NCBI GenBank assembly: GCA_021234535.1
Contig: CM037841.1
Location: 14,466,825-14,530,824 of the forward strand
Source of the DNA: Stichopus chloronotus
Taxonomy: Eukaryota; Echinodermata; Holothuroidea; Aspidochirotida; Stichopodidae
Reading direction: 5' to 3'
Length of the DNA stretch: 64,000 nucleotides
The notes beneath the pieces are model-generated. The model saw only the letters and a program-made list of their open reading frames with translations, was not told the origin of the DNA and searched no databases. Made by a program: the position numbers and the translations under genes. Shown piece by piece: positions 1 to 13,600 of this stretch. Within the stretch, counting starts at the first letter, position 1, and every line of letters begins with the position of its first letter.

Positions 1-249
1 CTGACGAAAATATTTATCCCTAACAATAATATGCTTGGCCAAAAAAGTTACAATAAGCCATTGCCATTTCAAATAAAGCAAGAAATGGTACTATTTCAAT
101 TATAAAACATTTGTGGAGTTGAGTCCTTCTCCTCAAATCCCGGGGTGGATTGCTTACACAATGGGGAATCCGCTTCACGCTATTGATAGAGCACACTATT
201 GATATGATCTTTAAAATTACACTGCCCATGATGCCATGCTGAATATATA

Positions 250-257
250 TGACGTCA
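250..257. promoter_or_regulatory. TGACGTCA (CRE-type palindrome) in intron 2 of copy 1
   Basis: A perfect TGACGTCA octamer 50 bases upstream of exon 308-460. The same octamer occurs 54 and 71 bases upstream of the equivalent exons of copies 2 and 3. It matches the CREB/ATF consensus; whether it is bound is unknown. Confidence 0.4.
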
Positions 258-307
258 GTCGTCTACTTTACCCCCCATCTTAGCATCGCATTTTCATCTT
301 TCTCTAG

Positions 308-460
308 ATTAACGCAGCTGCAGCTCCTCCTCCTCCAGCACCAGTCACTATTATTCGTCAGACCCAAGTACAACCTAAGGACTACTTGGTTGCTGCTATA
401 CTTTTGACCATTTTCTGTTTTTGGCCAACTGGTATCGTCGCTATTGTGTATGCTCTCAAG
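308..460 (+). CDS. Copy 1 exon with first hydrophobic segment
   Basis: Phase 0 at both ends (153 bases). It encodes the linker PPPPAPVTIIRQTQVQPKDY and the first membrane segment. The equivalent exons of copies 2 and 3 are 150 and 156 bases, the differences falling in the Ala/Pro linker. Confidence 0.85.
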
Positions 461-3206
461 GTAAATGATCGTAATAATAATGCAATTCTTAATTGACTAT
501 CAGTAATGTCTCACAAGACAATGTCCGCGATGTGATGCCTAAGGTTGTAGTGAACAAGACTACAGGTTTTACAGACAGTGTATAGAGTTGATATCCTTTT
601 TGTGAATGGGAGGGGGGTGTATAAACAGCAGAAAACAGGTTGATCAATATTAATTACAATCAAATGTTTAGTGGATACGATAAATCAGGTAAGAGCATTG
701 TTTTGGAAAATTGTGAACAGCTCGAGAGCATTGCCCCTTTTAAGGGAATACAATTTGGAAGTAGTCTTGTTGTTGTTAATATTTTGTAATGTTCGCCTTA
801 TTGCCGGTACTTGTGCAAATAACTTCACAGTATCTTTTATCTTTTTGTATTTGAATGCTTGGTCACATTGTGGATTACCTATATCAAGGGTGCCAACTTG
901 CCTCCAAACTCGGCATCATATGAGGCCATCTGAATTTCTTTTTAACATAAATTAAAATAACGAGAACAAGAAAAATGCAATGAACGAAAGAGGAAAGTAA
1001 GAAAGATAGTTTTGAAGTTAAAACTTGTATAACGAGCGTTTTGTTGTCAAATCTTACACTCACAACATATGCAGATGTCACCGATTTTCACCTTTTTGAC
1101 CATTGACGTGAAATACTGGGGCAGTGTGCAATTTCGCACCGGAACGTCCCAACACTGAGATCACTTAAAATGATATTGACGGGAATGAAAGTAACTTCTA
1201 AAATGACGAAAATCGCCCTCGAAATTATCACCTTTGTGACGATGTGTAAGATAGTAGCAGTATAGGGTGACGGCTTCCCTTGAGCTTTCCGTCCGGGACA
1301 CAAGGCGACTTAAACGCTTTCCGTCAAGTACGAAAATTGTAAAATAAAATGCCTTACTTATATTCTTTAGAGAACGCTTCATGTATGTTTTATACATCAC
1401 TACAGCTGATATACTACTAGTACAGAACAAACACTTGGTTTTCTGAATGGTTGCATTCGACAGTAACTTGTCGACATGTCACCTTCAGCATGTATTCAAA
1501 ATACCACTACCACATTTAATCTTTACCACAAGGTAAAAACAATTAATCATTTTGAAGAATTTTCCAGTACTTTTTGCTCATATTCGACATTTTTCAAGTT
1601 ATGAAAAACAGAAAGAATGTTTAATGGTGCATGCTACAAGAACAGCATGCTGATATGATTCTAACACTTAAACAAAATACTGCAAAATTTTGTTTCACCA
1701 GTGCAGTGAAATCATAACGTAATATATCTTGAGAAAAGTATATAAAAATGCTATCTGTTTGTGTTTATAAACTAATGTGTAAACATTTTTGCAATATTAG
1801 TAGACGTTTCACAAAGGTGAAAAATAGACCATATAATTTTGTTTTCCTCGTTTAATTTGTTTAGTTGGAATTTGAAGGTAACACAGATGTTTGTAATTGT
1901 TATACTACTGCATTGGACTTTTGTCAAGGAATCAGTGGTCTACGAAGCTTAGAGATTTTAGTTTTTTGTGGGGCTAACATGCTAAACAAACTTACAAGGT
2001 TTCCGGGGGCGCATACCTCAAGGACACTCAATGGATTATTGTCACCGAAAACCACTAAGGACTTGAAGTAAGGACCCTGAACTCCAAGGGACTTAGGCAC
2101 CCTCGCGCAGTAGCTGTTAAGATTTCGAATATATATTTGTCGGCAGTCCATTATGACTATAAATACAACCTTAGGCAGATAGTACCTGAGTGCACTGAAT
2201 ACAAAGAACAAATGCTGTATACATTATATACGTAGTTTTTTTCTCAGAATTCGCTGGTTACACTTGTTACGCGTTGTATACGTTATCACAGAGGATCGGA
2301 ACATTTCTTTGATGACCTTGTCGATACAAAATAGGGCATTCCCTCCAGATAGCAGTTTTTCAAAAGGGATGAAGCTGTGTTATGAGTGACTGCAGAATGG
2401 GTACAATCTGGACTATGGTAGGATTATATCAGAGAAGACGGTTTGCAGGAATGTGGGAAATCTCTCAAAATGTTCTGTTTACAGAGATTTGTTCCTTTTA
2501 CTGACCCCAGTAATTAACTCAGCGGTTTCTTTCGACTATGAGAGTGCGCCAAGTCACTAAGTTGAATATTGCACTAATGCCCTAACCACGCCCAACCCAC
2601 AACCCATAGCATAATATCATGCATTTTGACAAGAACTGAATTCTATAATTTTTCTGGAATTTTGCTCTTACCATCACAACTAATCAAATCACTGGTATAC
2701 AACTCAAAGTCGGCGGTACATGAAATACTTCCAGCTGTAATGGAGGCTACTTTAAGACAGATAAACCATAAACACGTATGTGAAAAAACTGAACTAAGGA
2801 TTATGAAGAAATGCGGATGAGATTTGGAACTCTGTGGATTGCCTGCCTGTTCCCTTAATATGTTTATAAAAAAATATCTATTTCTGTTTTTCTTTCTGTT
2901 TTTTTACCACTCATTAGAGCTAAAATTGTTTGATATTGGTAATAGAGTACTCGGGAATGCAATTTTTGTTTCATTTTGCTACTTTTAACACGTTTCTGTC
3001 TACTTTTCTTCACAAAGGTGAGAAATCTTTTCTACAGCGGCGATACAGAGGGTTCGGAACGTGCATCATCCACCGCCCGGACATGGTGTATAGTGACCGT
3101 GATATTCGGTATTATTGCGTACGTGGTAGTCGTAATAACCCAAATAGCAAGTGCGGCTGCAAATGCGGCTGCAGCTTCAAGCTTTTCAAATTCATTTTAT
3201 TATTAG
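308..3206 (+). CDS. CD225/dispanin-family membrane protein, copy 1 (3' two exons; 5' part outside window)
   Basis: Two exons of a small membrane protein of the CD225/dispanin family (IFITM and PRRT relatives, proteins with one re-entrant or membrane segment and one transmembrane helix). Exon 308-460 follows a CTCTAG acceptor, reads in phase 0 for 51 codons and ends CTCAAG|gtaaat. It holds a proline-rich linker, a QPKDYLVAAI stretch and a first hydrophobic segment with the family-type CFWPTGIVAI. Exon 3018-3206 follows CACAAAG, reads VRNLFYSGDTEGSERASSTA and a second hydrophobic segment, and stops at 3204-3206. The SGDxxGxxRASxxAR block is typical of CD225 domains. The N-terminal proline-rich exon and start codon must lie left of base 1, judging from copies 2 and 3. 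The protein is probably in the plasma or endosomal membrane by family analogy; substrate and partners are unknown. Confidence 0.85.
3018..3206 (+). CDS. Copy 1 terminal exon with second hydrophobic segment
   Basis: Phase 0 start directly after AAAG. It encodes the conserved SGDTEG loop, a Val/Ile-rich transmembrane helix and an Ala/Ser-rich tail ending Phe-Tyr-Tyr before the stop. The equivalent exons start at 19,753 and 41,956. Confidence 0.85.
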   Translation: MRNLFYSGDTEGSERASSTARTWCIVTVIFGIIAYVVVVITQIASAAANAAAASSFSNSFYY

Positions 3207-3347
3207 ACAAGATTCGTATTACACCAGAACGTAGTCTAATTACCACTCGGTATGAAGTGTACTACCGACCTGTAAAAAAAAAACATTTTTAGGGATATTT
3301 GTTTCGCGTGTAATTAATGCTTTTTTAATTATTTTAGCAATATATTC

Positions 3348-3353
3348 AATAAA
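3348..3353 (+). terminator. Polyadenylation signal AATAAA, copy 1
   Basis: AATAAA 142 bases after the copy 1 stop codon, in an AT-rich 3' UTR. Copies 1 and 2 share a short 3' UTR block (ACTACCGACCTG followed by an A-run) just upstream of their signals. Confidence 0.6.
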
Positions 3354-4360
3354 AACATATTTCATATTAGGTCTACCAGCTAAAAATATGGTTGACATCT
3401 GAAGAGCTCTTAAAAATCACATACAAATGAATGATCACATAAAATCCGATTCCGGCATGCTCTGAACCCATTCATGTAAGTAGAGTGTTTTCTCTTCTTT
3501 TTTATTTACCTAGCTAAAGCCCTAAAAATCGTGGTTTCCGATAACACAGTTTTTCAGTTCGAAGTGAAATGAGTTGTATACGTTTTTTTCAGATTATAAA
3601 CTTGCTTGAGATGTTCGTCAAACTTTCAATGTGAGGTATTTCCCCCTCCACTATCTTGAATACTCAGTGATGCGCTTTTCTTTGTTTAGCACAAAAAAGA
3701 AAATAATGATTAATCAATGACAAGATAAACGACCCCATGAAGCGCTCTGACGTTTGAGGTTGTAAAGATTTTTAGAATTTAGTTGTAGGCTTTTCACACA
3801 GTGGTCTCCCTGTTGGAAGTCACGCCCCACCACTCATTTTGCCTGGTACAGCCAGTGAAGTGTAACACATCACACAGTGACAAACGACGCTGTGGATGAC
3901 TATACTCTCACAATACACAATATTACATTTCTGGCGCATAGCTATACATCGTCATTCGAGACTCTTCGTCCTCAAATAGTAACATCCAACAACATTTTTA
4001 TCTCATCACCCTATAGGGGCTAGATGAGATAATGTAGTCACTTGGCTAGTAGAGCTATATATTGTGCTGTGCAGCCATGGGAGCATGGTTGCCATGGAAA
4101 CGCTTGGAGTGGGTGAGTAGCGACACCCCAGGGGTACCCCATGGTAGAGTGACCATGGGTACAGGAGGGTCCTGTTGGGTGGTATAAATGAAAACGTGTC
4201 TGTGCCAATGTGTGTGCATGTGTGCGTCCGTACTTGTCCAAATTGTGGTTTTTCCAGAATAGTTTGATAAGCATATGAGCGATTAAGTTGAAACTTGGTA
4301 AGGTTGTGCATGATGCTGAAACCTGCAAGTTGTATTAGTTGTATGGTAAATTGAGTCAAA

Positions 4361-4965
4361 TTTGCTGATTTTTGAGAAAAAAATGCCATTTTGCCCCAAA
4401 ATTGCTATTTTCAGCATATCTTGAGAAGTATTTGCATTTATTCTAAATTTTGCAAAAACTTACCTGACAATGAAAACTTTCAAGGTATATCACTTTTAGA
4501 GTAAAAGAGAGTGAAATTTGCTGATTGTTGGGAAAAAAAGCTAATTTTGCCCCAAAATTTGTATTTCCAACATATCTTGAGAACTATTAGATCAATTAAC
4601 TTGCAGTTTTGTAAGTACTTACCTGAGAACACATTGTTCAGCATAATATTACTGTAATGTTAAATCGAGTCAAATTTGCTGATTTTTTAGAAGAAAAGCC
4701 AATTTTGCCCAAAAATTGCTATTTCCACCATATCTTGAGAAGTATTTGAGCATTTAATGCAAAATTTTGCAAAAACTTACATAAGAATGAAATATTCAAG
4801 GTATATCACTTTTGTAGTAAAAGAGGGTGAAATTTGCTGATTTTTGAGAAAAAAAGCCAATTTTGTCCCAAAATTTGTATTTCCAGCATATCTTGAGAAC
4901 TATTAGATCAATTAACTTAAAGTTTTGTAAGTACTTAGCAATAAACTATTACAAATTTCCATGTG
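4361..4965 (+). repeat. Tandem repeat, period about 157 bp (four units, A/B alternation)
   Basis: The marker TTTGCTGATT recurs at 4361, 4517, 4675 and 4833, giving spacings of 156, 158 and 158. Units 1 and 3 resemble each other more than units 2 and 4, implying a higher-order repeat of about 315 bp. Each unit carries TTTTGCCC and CATATCTTGAGAA blocks. A diverged half-unit precedes it from about 4240, and the segment 4070-4160 contains several CCATGG sites. Confidence 0.75.
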
Positions 4966-7902
4966 CAGGCCCTGTATTGAAATCAATGTGCATGTTGGCG
5001 ATGAGATACGCAACTCCATGGATTACCCTCTTGTTTTCTTTGTGATGCAATTGGGACAATCAACTGGTTTAAAAGCTCGGATATATCATACTCCGTTTAA
5101 ATGATTAAACTTGATAAGCCTCATATCGATATGCCTAAAGATGATTAAGTTACGATACTATGAATACTGAAACAATAATTGCCAATATTCTCAACGAACA
5201 ACTCAACAGCCATTTCAAGTTTGCTTCATGTTACATATGTAACCCTTGTAGTTGATAACTTAAATTTAGCTTTCACAATTTGAAGTTTTCCATTCTAATT
5301 TTGTTACCAGTCTTTTGTTATTTTTACTTGCAAATTAAAGGGATATGTTCTAAGTTTATAGTGAGAAAATGGCGAGTCAGAATAATTGGTGGGACAGAAT
5401 AACAAAGTTGTGATTAGTTGGTGTCTTTTCAATGGTGCATTAATTCTCTCAGAGAATGCTCTGAGAATACTTTTTCAGGGTTTTCACTTAGTTTGTAAAC
5501 AGAAAGATTAACACTTTAAGCTAATAGAATGATGGAACTAAATCATAAGAGTAGAGAAATAAATGAATTTTGAATTACGATAACCTGGAGCTCAGACCTT
5601 ATAATATTTTGTTGTCTGTCTTTCCATTATGGTGTTGTATATAGTAGATTCATTACAAGCTTCGGTATCTCTGAAGTGCAAATAGGGCAAAGCACGTCAG
5701 CCTCGGGTGTTTATGCCAATTCCGTCGGTTGAAACAGAGACATAAATTCATAGAATTTTGTAGAATAAGTGGAAAATACGCTGTTACAGGGGTAGGCATT
5801 GCAATAATTGAAGGATTGGTTAATTGTACGTAACAACGGACTTGCATACGGATTTTCAGACCTTGATTGGTTGGCATTGACTAGGGACCCCTAACCCTCA
5901 ACTGTCCAGCGTGGGGTGTCAATTGTCAACAACCATGCTTGCGCACTGGCAAATCGTATAGTAGTCTACTGCAAAATATCTGCTGTTATAATATGTTTAC
6001 GCCTGTGTCGTCTACTGTATCGTCTCCGTTTCTTACTCTCTTTTGCCAACGTCATGTAAATTACCTTAATCATCTTTCGCCATCGAGCTTGATCTCGCCG
6101 AATTAGTGTTTCAGTCGAAATGAAACTCTGATCATCAAATCAATCTTTCTGGACTTTCTATTCTCGACGTCTCTCTCTCTTCCTCTCTCCCTGTAACATA
6201 AACTTTTCTGTTATTGTTAACGTTTAGATCGTCCGCCGCATATCATTTAAGAAAAGACTTAATTAATACATTTTCAAGGCGTAAAATATACAATTACATG
6301 AGAGGGTAAACTAATGAAGTGAAAAGATACAGTTCAGGTGTTTTACAAGGATGCTACTCAAAGATTTGGAGGTCAAAGAGAAATGTCGTTCATTCACAGA
6401 AGAAGTTAACAGTAACATTTTATACGCCATGATTTAACCACGAAAAAAAATATTTGCCTTATACTATCAAATAACAATCGAATTTCTATTCGAATCTGTT
6501 TCTGTTCAGTAAATAGATACCGTCCTTAGCAAATAAAGAAACGGAACTAAAACTACGACACAGAAAAAAAAATCGCTTTTAAAAGGTTATATTATATCAG
6601 TTGTGTATGTACATGTCCAGTAACGATATGAACTAATCTTCATAGACATTAAATAATCAACAATTTGTCGATTGCATTACTATTTTTTCCTGACTCTATC
6701 AATCTTCTAATAGACATTACCAATGTATTTGTCTTCGTATTAAGTCGCCGGACATTGCCGATAGTATGTGTGACTGACTCTGCGCACTTGCCACTATTTT
6801 GTAATAGCAAAAACACTGTCCAGTCCATTGGCCATTGTCAAGATATTGCGGCAAATCCACCTGTTTGTTATGTTCGTATATACCTGTGACTTTCTCTTCT
6901 TTCGCTTCCAGTTACAGTTTATTTTTGTACAAATTATTCTTTGGAAAGTTTCCTATATTTGAACATTTTGGCTACATTGCTATAGCTAGCTGTAAATGAG
7001 TGTAACCTCAACATCATCTTTAACTGCAAATCTGCAATCCTGAGGATACAGATATTTGGGATGACAATTAGATGATAATTAATGCAAAGTATATTTCATA
7101 AAGACATTCGCTACAACACTCTATTACAAAACCACACAACAATTAATGTAATTAAAATTTGTGATAGTGACATTGTATAAAACGAATTTAAATAGGATTG
7201 TTGTATGACTTGTTACGTATCACCTAAGTCACTAGCAGATACTGAACCTGCAAACTATGTTACACCAAGCGTCAGTTACTTATTTTACAACATAGAGCAT
7301 TGCTGTAATTTTTTTTGAATCAAAGAACGGTAGAAAACTATAGCTGGCAGGTAAGATTGTGTATTCAATACATACGACGTGGGCTACACTTAACTAACCC
7401 AAGAGCAAACGCCACCAGTTGGCATCCTGAAATTGCACCTGTTCATTAAAGGGTCAATAGTATGGTAATGACTAGACAAGGCTTTTCAATGAAGTGATAG
7501 ATACATAGATCATTGATCACTTTCTCCTACAAAGAGGGAGTAAGGAACCGATGAATGCCCATGTAACACGTGACCTTGTTGCATGATCCTCAGAAGAAGT
7601 ATCAGTCTATAGAAATAGTGAGTGAAATAACATTTCGGGGATAATACTGTTTGTAAAATGTAACCCAATTTGAGTTGATATAGTGCATGTCTCAACACTT
7701 TAACTTAGTGTGGCTTCAGTACAGAGTGATTGATGTCATTCTATTTACCCAATTTCCTGCCCTGATCAGTTCTTCCTAATGTTAATGGTAGACCGTTGAC
7801 AGTTCTTACCGTTAATGGTAGATATTCAAACACCGTTGTATTATAACACGATAACACAGGTTTGATTAGTCGGCAAGGATTGTTGTAATAATTTGAACAA
7901 CT

Positions 7903-7983
7903 CGTGGCGCAGTGGTTAAGGGAACACTTGTAATAATTCATTAAGTAAATGTTGTAATCATGAGTTCGAATCCAATGTGCGCT
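7903..7983 (+). repeat. tRNA-derived SINE head
   Basis: An A-box-like TGGCGCAGTGGTTAAGGG (7905-7922) and a B-box-like GAGTTCGAATCC (7962-7973) are spaced as in a Pol III promoter. The intervening arm sequence does not fold into an obvious cloverleaf, so a SINE or tRNA relic is more likely than a working tRNA. Confidence 0.6.
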
Positions 7984-10650
7984 GATGTATCTTTCGTTCT
8001 CTCTCCTCTACAGCGTCAAGGAAAAGAAAATATAAAGTGAAGAGTCACGAAAAGAAGTAAAAAAATCTAAACTTTCCTGACAAAGAGGGAAAAGAGGGAA
8101 ACATACCAGACTAACTTTACATAGTGGCCCTATCCACCTTTTAGTGCCCGAAAAGCATGCTTAATGCTTTTCTAAGCTCACCCAATCAAAAAGAGCTCAT
8201 TCTTTTCTTGTCTGACAGAGAACCCGGCTGTGTTACAAATTACTAACTCAGAACAGTTTTACTGTGTAGTGCTGTTAATTTGTTAGTGGTTAATACTGTA
8301 AATGCTAGGAGAATTGGCTGTTCTATTATATTCATATCTACGTAGCATAATTATCGTATATGCTACCCCCCCCCCCATGTACATGCAGCACGATTGTAGG
8401 TGAACATTAAAATTAACAAGTGAAGGGAAAAACATTTCATAAAAATTAAAAATATTTACCTCTCTTCATTAGTAAAACCCATATCAATAGCATGTTCGGT
8501 TCGGAAGTTATGAATTTGTAATGAATATTTATTTCCAAATGGTACATTGCATAATCGGAAAACTTTTAGTGTCAGCCAGGACTATATGAATATCCTTTGT
8601 AATTATCATTATGACTGTCTTATATAAGAAACGTTACAAAACGTCAAGAAACCGCGTGACTCTAATTTCCACAATATTTAATTAAACCTGTAATATACCC
8701 AACCTACATTTTCACGAGCGTAAAATTTCAAGCATAAAATGGATAAAATTGAAAGGAAAGCAAAGATATATTGCAATAATATTCAACTGGTAATCTTGAG
8801 GCACCTCGAACTCTTTCTTGACCAGAGAGGTCTTTCTTCAAACAGCAATATCTTGAGGTAGTGACAAGATATTGGCATGGAATTTAAATGTTAGCAGTAA
8901 CAAAAAAATGTCAGTAATTGTCAGTAAAATATGTCTTTAACCTTGATAATGCTAGGCAGAGGGTTTCATGTATAAACCGGAAGAGTTTTATTATGAAGTT
9001 GCTGAACTGACAAGAAAAAGCGAAAACCCACAAATGAAATGCAGTTCGTGAATAAATTCTGGGTATGTCAACTCTAATTTGACACTGCCATTATTCATTA
9101 TTTCCATACAAGCAAAGCATCGTGTACTGCCACACACTTCAACCAGCCTGGGAGTTCCTGTAACGACTCCCTGATTCAACCGCTCCATAGCACAATGTTA
9201 CATGAACAAGGTTGCCTATTTGCATTTCACCCATGGACTTCTACTAGTTTGATTTGGAGTTCATCTCACTTACCAGTTTGTTATCTAAATTGATCACCAC
9301 ACCTGTTAATATATGTTACCGTACACGACATCGTAGTGTTTGCCATGATACGTTGACTTCGATCTGGTGTTAGTGTCAGTTTGCCATGTAATTGTTCGGA
9401 CAATAATTATCACACTTGGGCTATCTTTCGACCTACATTTATCACTTTTTACTTTACGTACTCAATTTGTATTATTGTAGCATTTGCCATCAGTTTAGTG
9501 TTTGATAGCACTCCACCACCATGAGATTTACCAGGTTCCTTTTGAAGGATCCTTTGGCTCATAGCCTACATACGATTTATTTCGTAATATCAGATATTTT
9601 CTACCTATGATGTGACAGCATTTTCTATCGTGGTTATGCAATATACAAACCATACGGATAATAAGTGAGGAGGAGGAGTAATCACCCAATCCCCCCCCCC
9701 CCCCCCATTCCCAGCTCTTGAAACGAAATCTTACTGTTTTTATTTTCCTAACTACATTGCCTCTTTCAATCAAGCTGAATTTCACATTATTAGTGTGCAA
9801 TCTGTAATATAACTTGAACAGACAATGATTGCGACTCATGCCTATCAACCCGGATCCATGTGACACTTTTTATCACTTTTTCGACAGGCGTGCATTATCT
9901 TATCATAGGCAGTGCTCTACACCTGTCGTCACCAGCAAATGAGAATCCCCGATTACCCTTGCAAGTATCAACTATATGTTACCTACAAGCCACAGAAACA
10001 GCTATTACATGTCACCGGTATTCCGTTGTAACACAAAACCCCTGAGAGTCATAGCGTAGTTTTCCTGTGCTAAACTTCGTTTTGTGACTACGTTTCAGTT
10101 TCAGGTATTTATAGCAGCTATTGATAACAAAGAACACCAGGCATTGCCAATGCCTGACCCTATGTTTTACGTGTCCTGTAGTTTACCCCTGTACGCTAAA
10201 TATGGAGCGATAGAGTATACATATTGAGTTGGTTGTAATAGTTTCATACAACTTTTCCGTTTTTTTTTTTTTGTGGGAAATTCCGACTGTTATGTTTAGC
10301 AGGTTGGAGCCTTTTATATGATATCGAGAACTATACACTTCAGTAACTACTGCAAATTTGCAAACTACGGAGCAGTTCTTTCTATTCACATACCTTCTGC
10401 CACCCGAAAATGAGGTATAGATATTATTATTTAATCCACAGCTCATTGGGCACACATAACAACTACCATTATTTACTTGACAGTGTTAGCCAATCATTGA
10501 TTAATGCATATGTCTAGCAGGAAGATCTTATTTGGCTGCAGTCTGCACACTGTAGTCATATTAATTCCTGGGCCTCATCAAATCTAATCTTGTTTGATTT
10601 TTTTTCTGCTGAGAAGGTCAAACTAACTTGGAGGTTAAAGATCAACTAAA

Positions 10651-10657
10651 ATGGCTG
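10651..10657 (+). CDS. Copy 2 exon 1 (seven coding bases)
   Basis: ATGGCTG followed by the strong donor GTAAGT. Copy 3 has the same arrangement (ATGACTG|gtaagt at 32,466), and both complete an Ala or Asp codon with the first two bases of exon 2. The preceding T-rich segment with CTG(C/T)TGAG is shared between the two copies. Confidence 0.75.
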
Positions 10658-13600
10658 GTAAGTCTTATCTTATTGCAATTTGCAAATTTGCAATTTAAAC
10701 ACTGGTTTAGATCACTCAAAAAAGGAACTAATTTCTGGACAAAGCGTTTCCTTCTGGACTGACAACACTTATGACGACTTTTTGGCCCGTAAATTTGACT
10801 CACCCTGCAGAAAATATGGAATATGCGTCACGACCTTACTCTAATGGAGAAAATTGAAAAAGGAAATATATTACTTTCCGGATCTTAAGCTATTTATAAA
10901 ACATATGAAAACAGTTTTTCATCCATTCAGATGGACTGATGAACAGGATTTATTCCCGACTGTTATGTAACTTAAGTGATAGCATGCTCACTCACAAGGA
11001 CAAAGAATCACGTCCAAAGGTTTACTTTGTCTTTTAATTGTACAATTTAAACAATGTGTGAAAGCAAATATGTTTCAGATGATAAATTTGCCATATGATT
11101 CCAACTTCTTATAACATAGCAAACAAAACATGTTAAGTACGATTCAACTTAACGTGCCCTACATGTAGTTTATGATGTGAGTAAAAATAAGTTGATGTAG
11201 AAGTAAGCCTTTATATGTGAGAGACATCTCTTATGACTTGAACGATAATATTGTAATCACCGATCAAAATATGCGCTATGAATGATTGAATTAATTAATT
11301 CACTCATTCATTAAATTTGCAAAGGCACTTGAGCAGGTTATTTTAAACTTCATGTGGAATGGAAATCCTAACAAATTAAAAGGTTCAGTTATTATTAATA
11401 CTGTTCAGAATGGTAGTCTCAAAGTCAATCATATCCCGAGTTTTGTAAACAGCTTTAAAAGTACGTGGATTAAACGTTATTGCAACGATGGTAAAAGTGT
11501 ATGAAACTTGTTCTTCGGTCATTACCTTCCACCTGTTTGGAATGAATTCAGTTGCCATTGTAATTATATAAGTATAGATGAAGATCACATTAAAAATACG
11601 TTCACGTGGTCCACACATCAAGTAAAATTATTTCCACTGTGCCACATGAAAATCATGGATCACAAATCATTTGGAACAATTCTTACACCCGTATTAATGG
11701 TGACCCTGTATTTTATAAACATCTGTTTCAGAGAAATGTTACTTATTTTGTGATCTTTTTGACCGAAACAATGTACCGCTAACTTTTGTACGATTTAAAC
11801 GTAAATTTCAAATTAGCTCTTTTCTGTTTACGTCGTACTGGGGATTAGTTTTAGCTGTCCCTCTAGTCTGGGTCAAGACTTAGTGAATCTTTCCCCTTTT
11901 CCTGCCCACATTCCAACAACGCCTGTTATTACCGCCACTCCCTTGTACGGCCCCTTCTGTTCTGAACTGTTATCCTAGAGTTGGTTGGGCAGTGATCGAC
12001 TCTTGTAGCGTAGTGAGACGGCGTGCTGTATGAATGAGTTAGTAGAACTGTATGGGATGTGTAAAGGAAGAAGAAAATACTACCATCGTCTTAACACAAG
12101 ACTACTGTCCGTCAAGAGTGGAAGAGATCCAGCGGTGTTAGAATGCGCGACACCACAATGAATTCCTTAACAAAGCACTTAACGCTATATACCTCTGTTA
12201 GTAAGTTTGTATATATATACTTTCCCTACATCTAGGAAAAATGGCAGAATCATTTTAATACTTTTGCAGATAAGAAATGGTGCAAAATTTTCACCAGGCC
12301 TGTTTATAGAGTGTCTGAAGTCAAGCTTCAATACCTCCAATCTAATTTCTTCTCAGATTAATTGCCACTTTGCCACTTTTAAAATCTATACATGAAAATG
12401 TGAGACTGATCTCTGTTCATTTTGTCTTATCGAAACAGAAAGCTTGGAACATTTGTTTTGTTAATGCAATATAGTTGTTATATGTATTTTGGACGTCCAA
12501 TGGCGTTTTTGTAAGGAAACAGCTCTTCATATCAAAAACTGAGATATTCTTTGGTTGTATTAAAGGACCTAGCCATCTATACGACTTTTTAATTTTTCAT
12601 TTGAAGTATTATGTTCATGAATGTAAAAGAAGTGAACCCAATCCAACAGTTGACGATTTCTTCCTTTCTTTCGAATGAACCTTAAGCATAGAAACATACA
12701 ACAATCTTAGAATTAAACACCATAATAACCTGAAAGTAAAATATATTGAACTACATTCTGCCTTTGCTGTTTGTTCAGACTTATTCTGCTGAAATGTTTT
12801 ATTTACTTTTTTGTTAGCAACAGAGCAGTTTCTTTTAATGCAATGTTATTTCTTGCACCAGTATTTACATACTTTACTTACATTGCTTCTACTACCATAA
12901 CATAAATATTTCTTGATTATTTGTTGTTTTTATGAAGGTGTTATCAAAAATGACCCCAACATTATCCACTGAGTTGTGATCATGTACATATTATGTATAC
13001 TGTATATACTGTTTATATTATTTACTGCTTCATCCGGAATTGAATAAGATACTACCTTTGTTTGTAAATATTGTATATATGGCGAAAATATTATTTACAA
13101 TTTCCGTTATTGTTGAACACTGATTAACAAAGTATATGGAGAAAAAAATCAATCAATCAATTAATTCATCAATTAACTATTAATTTCATTAACCTAACTC
13201 TTACTGCAAGAAGATTACTGTAAGTACTTTGTATCTGGATGTGAACTAAAACAATTTCAACGTAGCACACAAAGAATTTATTAACAGATAAAAGAAGAGA
13301 ACAACAAATTACATAACTTTCATATTACAACAAACTGTGAAGACAATATGTTTCAGGTTTTTTTTTCTAACATGATGAACGCTGAGGATGAAGCGGGGTT
13401 CTACCGGGGTGGGGGGTTACTCTCCACTGTTTCGTTGGCCATATTTGGAAATGACTGTTTTCCAACGTCGCGGACATTTTATGCTAATTTGTAGTATCAA
13501 ATTCATGGTTTCCCGGAATCAAGTAGTATTTTGCTTTTATGTGATAAACGTAAGAGCAACATTGTTGCGACTCGTGTGTATGATCATGGTTGAAATAAAC

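Larger units (their letters stand above)
3354..10650. other. Intergenic region between CD225 copies 1 and 2
   Basis: No gene could be supported. It holds a repeat block at about 4010-4970, a tRNA-like SINE head at 7903-7983, and poly-C runs at 8366-8376 and 9691-9706. The open frames here are short, and the longer ones (for example minus strand 4006-4389) lie inside repeats. The last 90 bases before 10,651 resemble the sequence before the copy 3 start codon and probably contain the 5' UTR. Confidence 0.7.

Noticed and set aside
2930..3292. 120-codon plus-strand frame overlapping the last exon of copy 1
   Set aside because: Out of frame with the CD225 exon, which is clearly conserved in two other copies.
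4006..4389. 127-codon minus-strand gene
   Set aside because: Lies in the repeat block and reads repetitive His/Ser/Thr-rich sequence with no family resemblance.
7903..7983. Functional tRNA gene
   Set aside because: Only the A and B boxes are good; acceptor and anticodon stems do not form, so a SINE head or relic is more likely.
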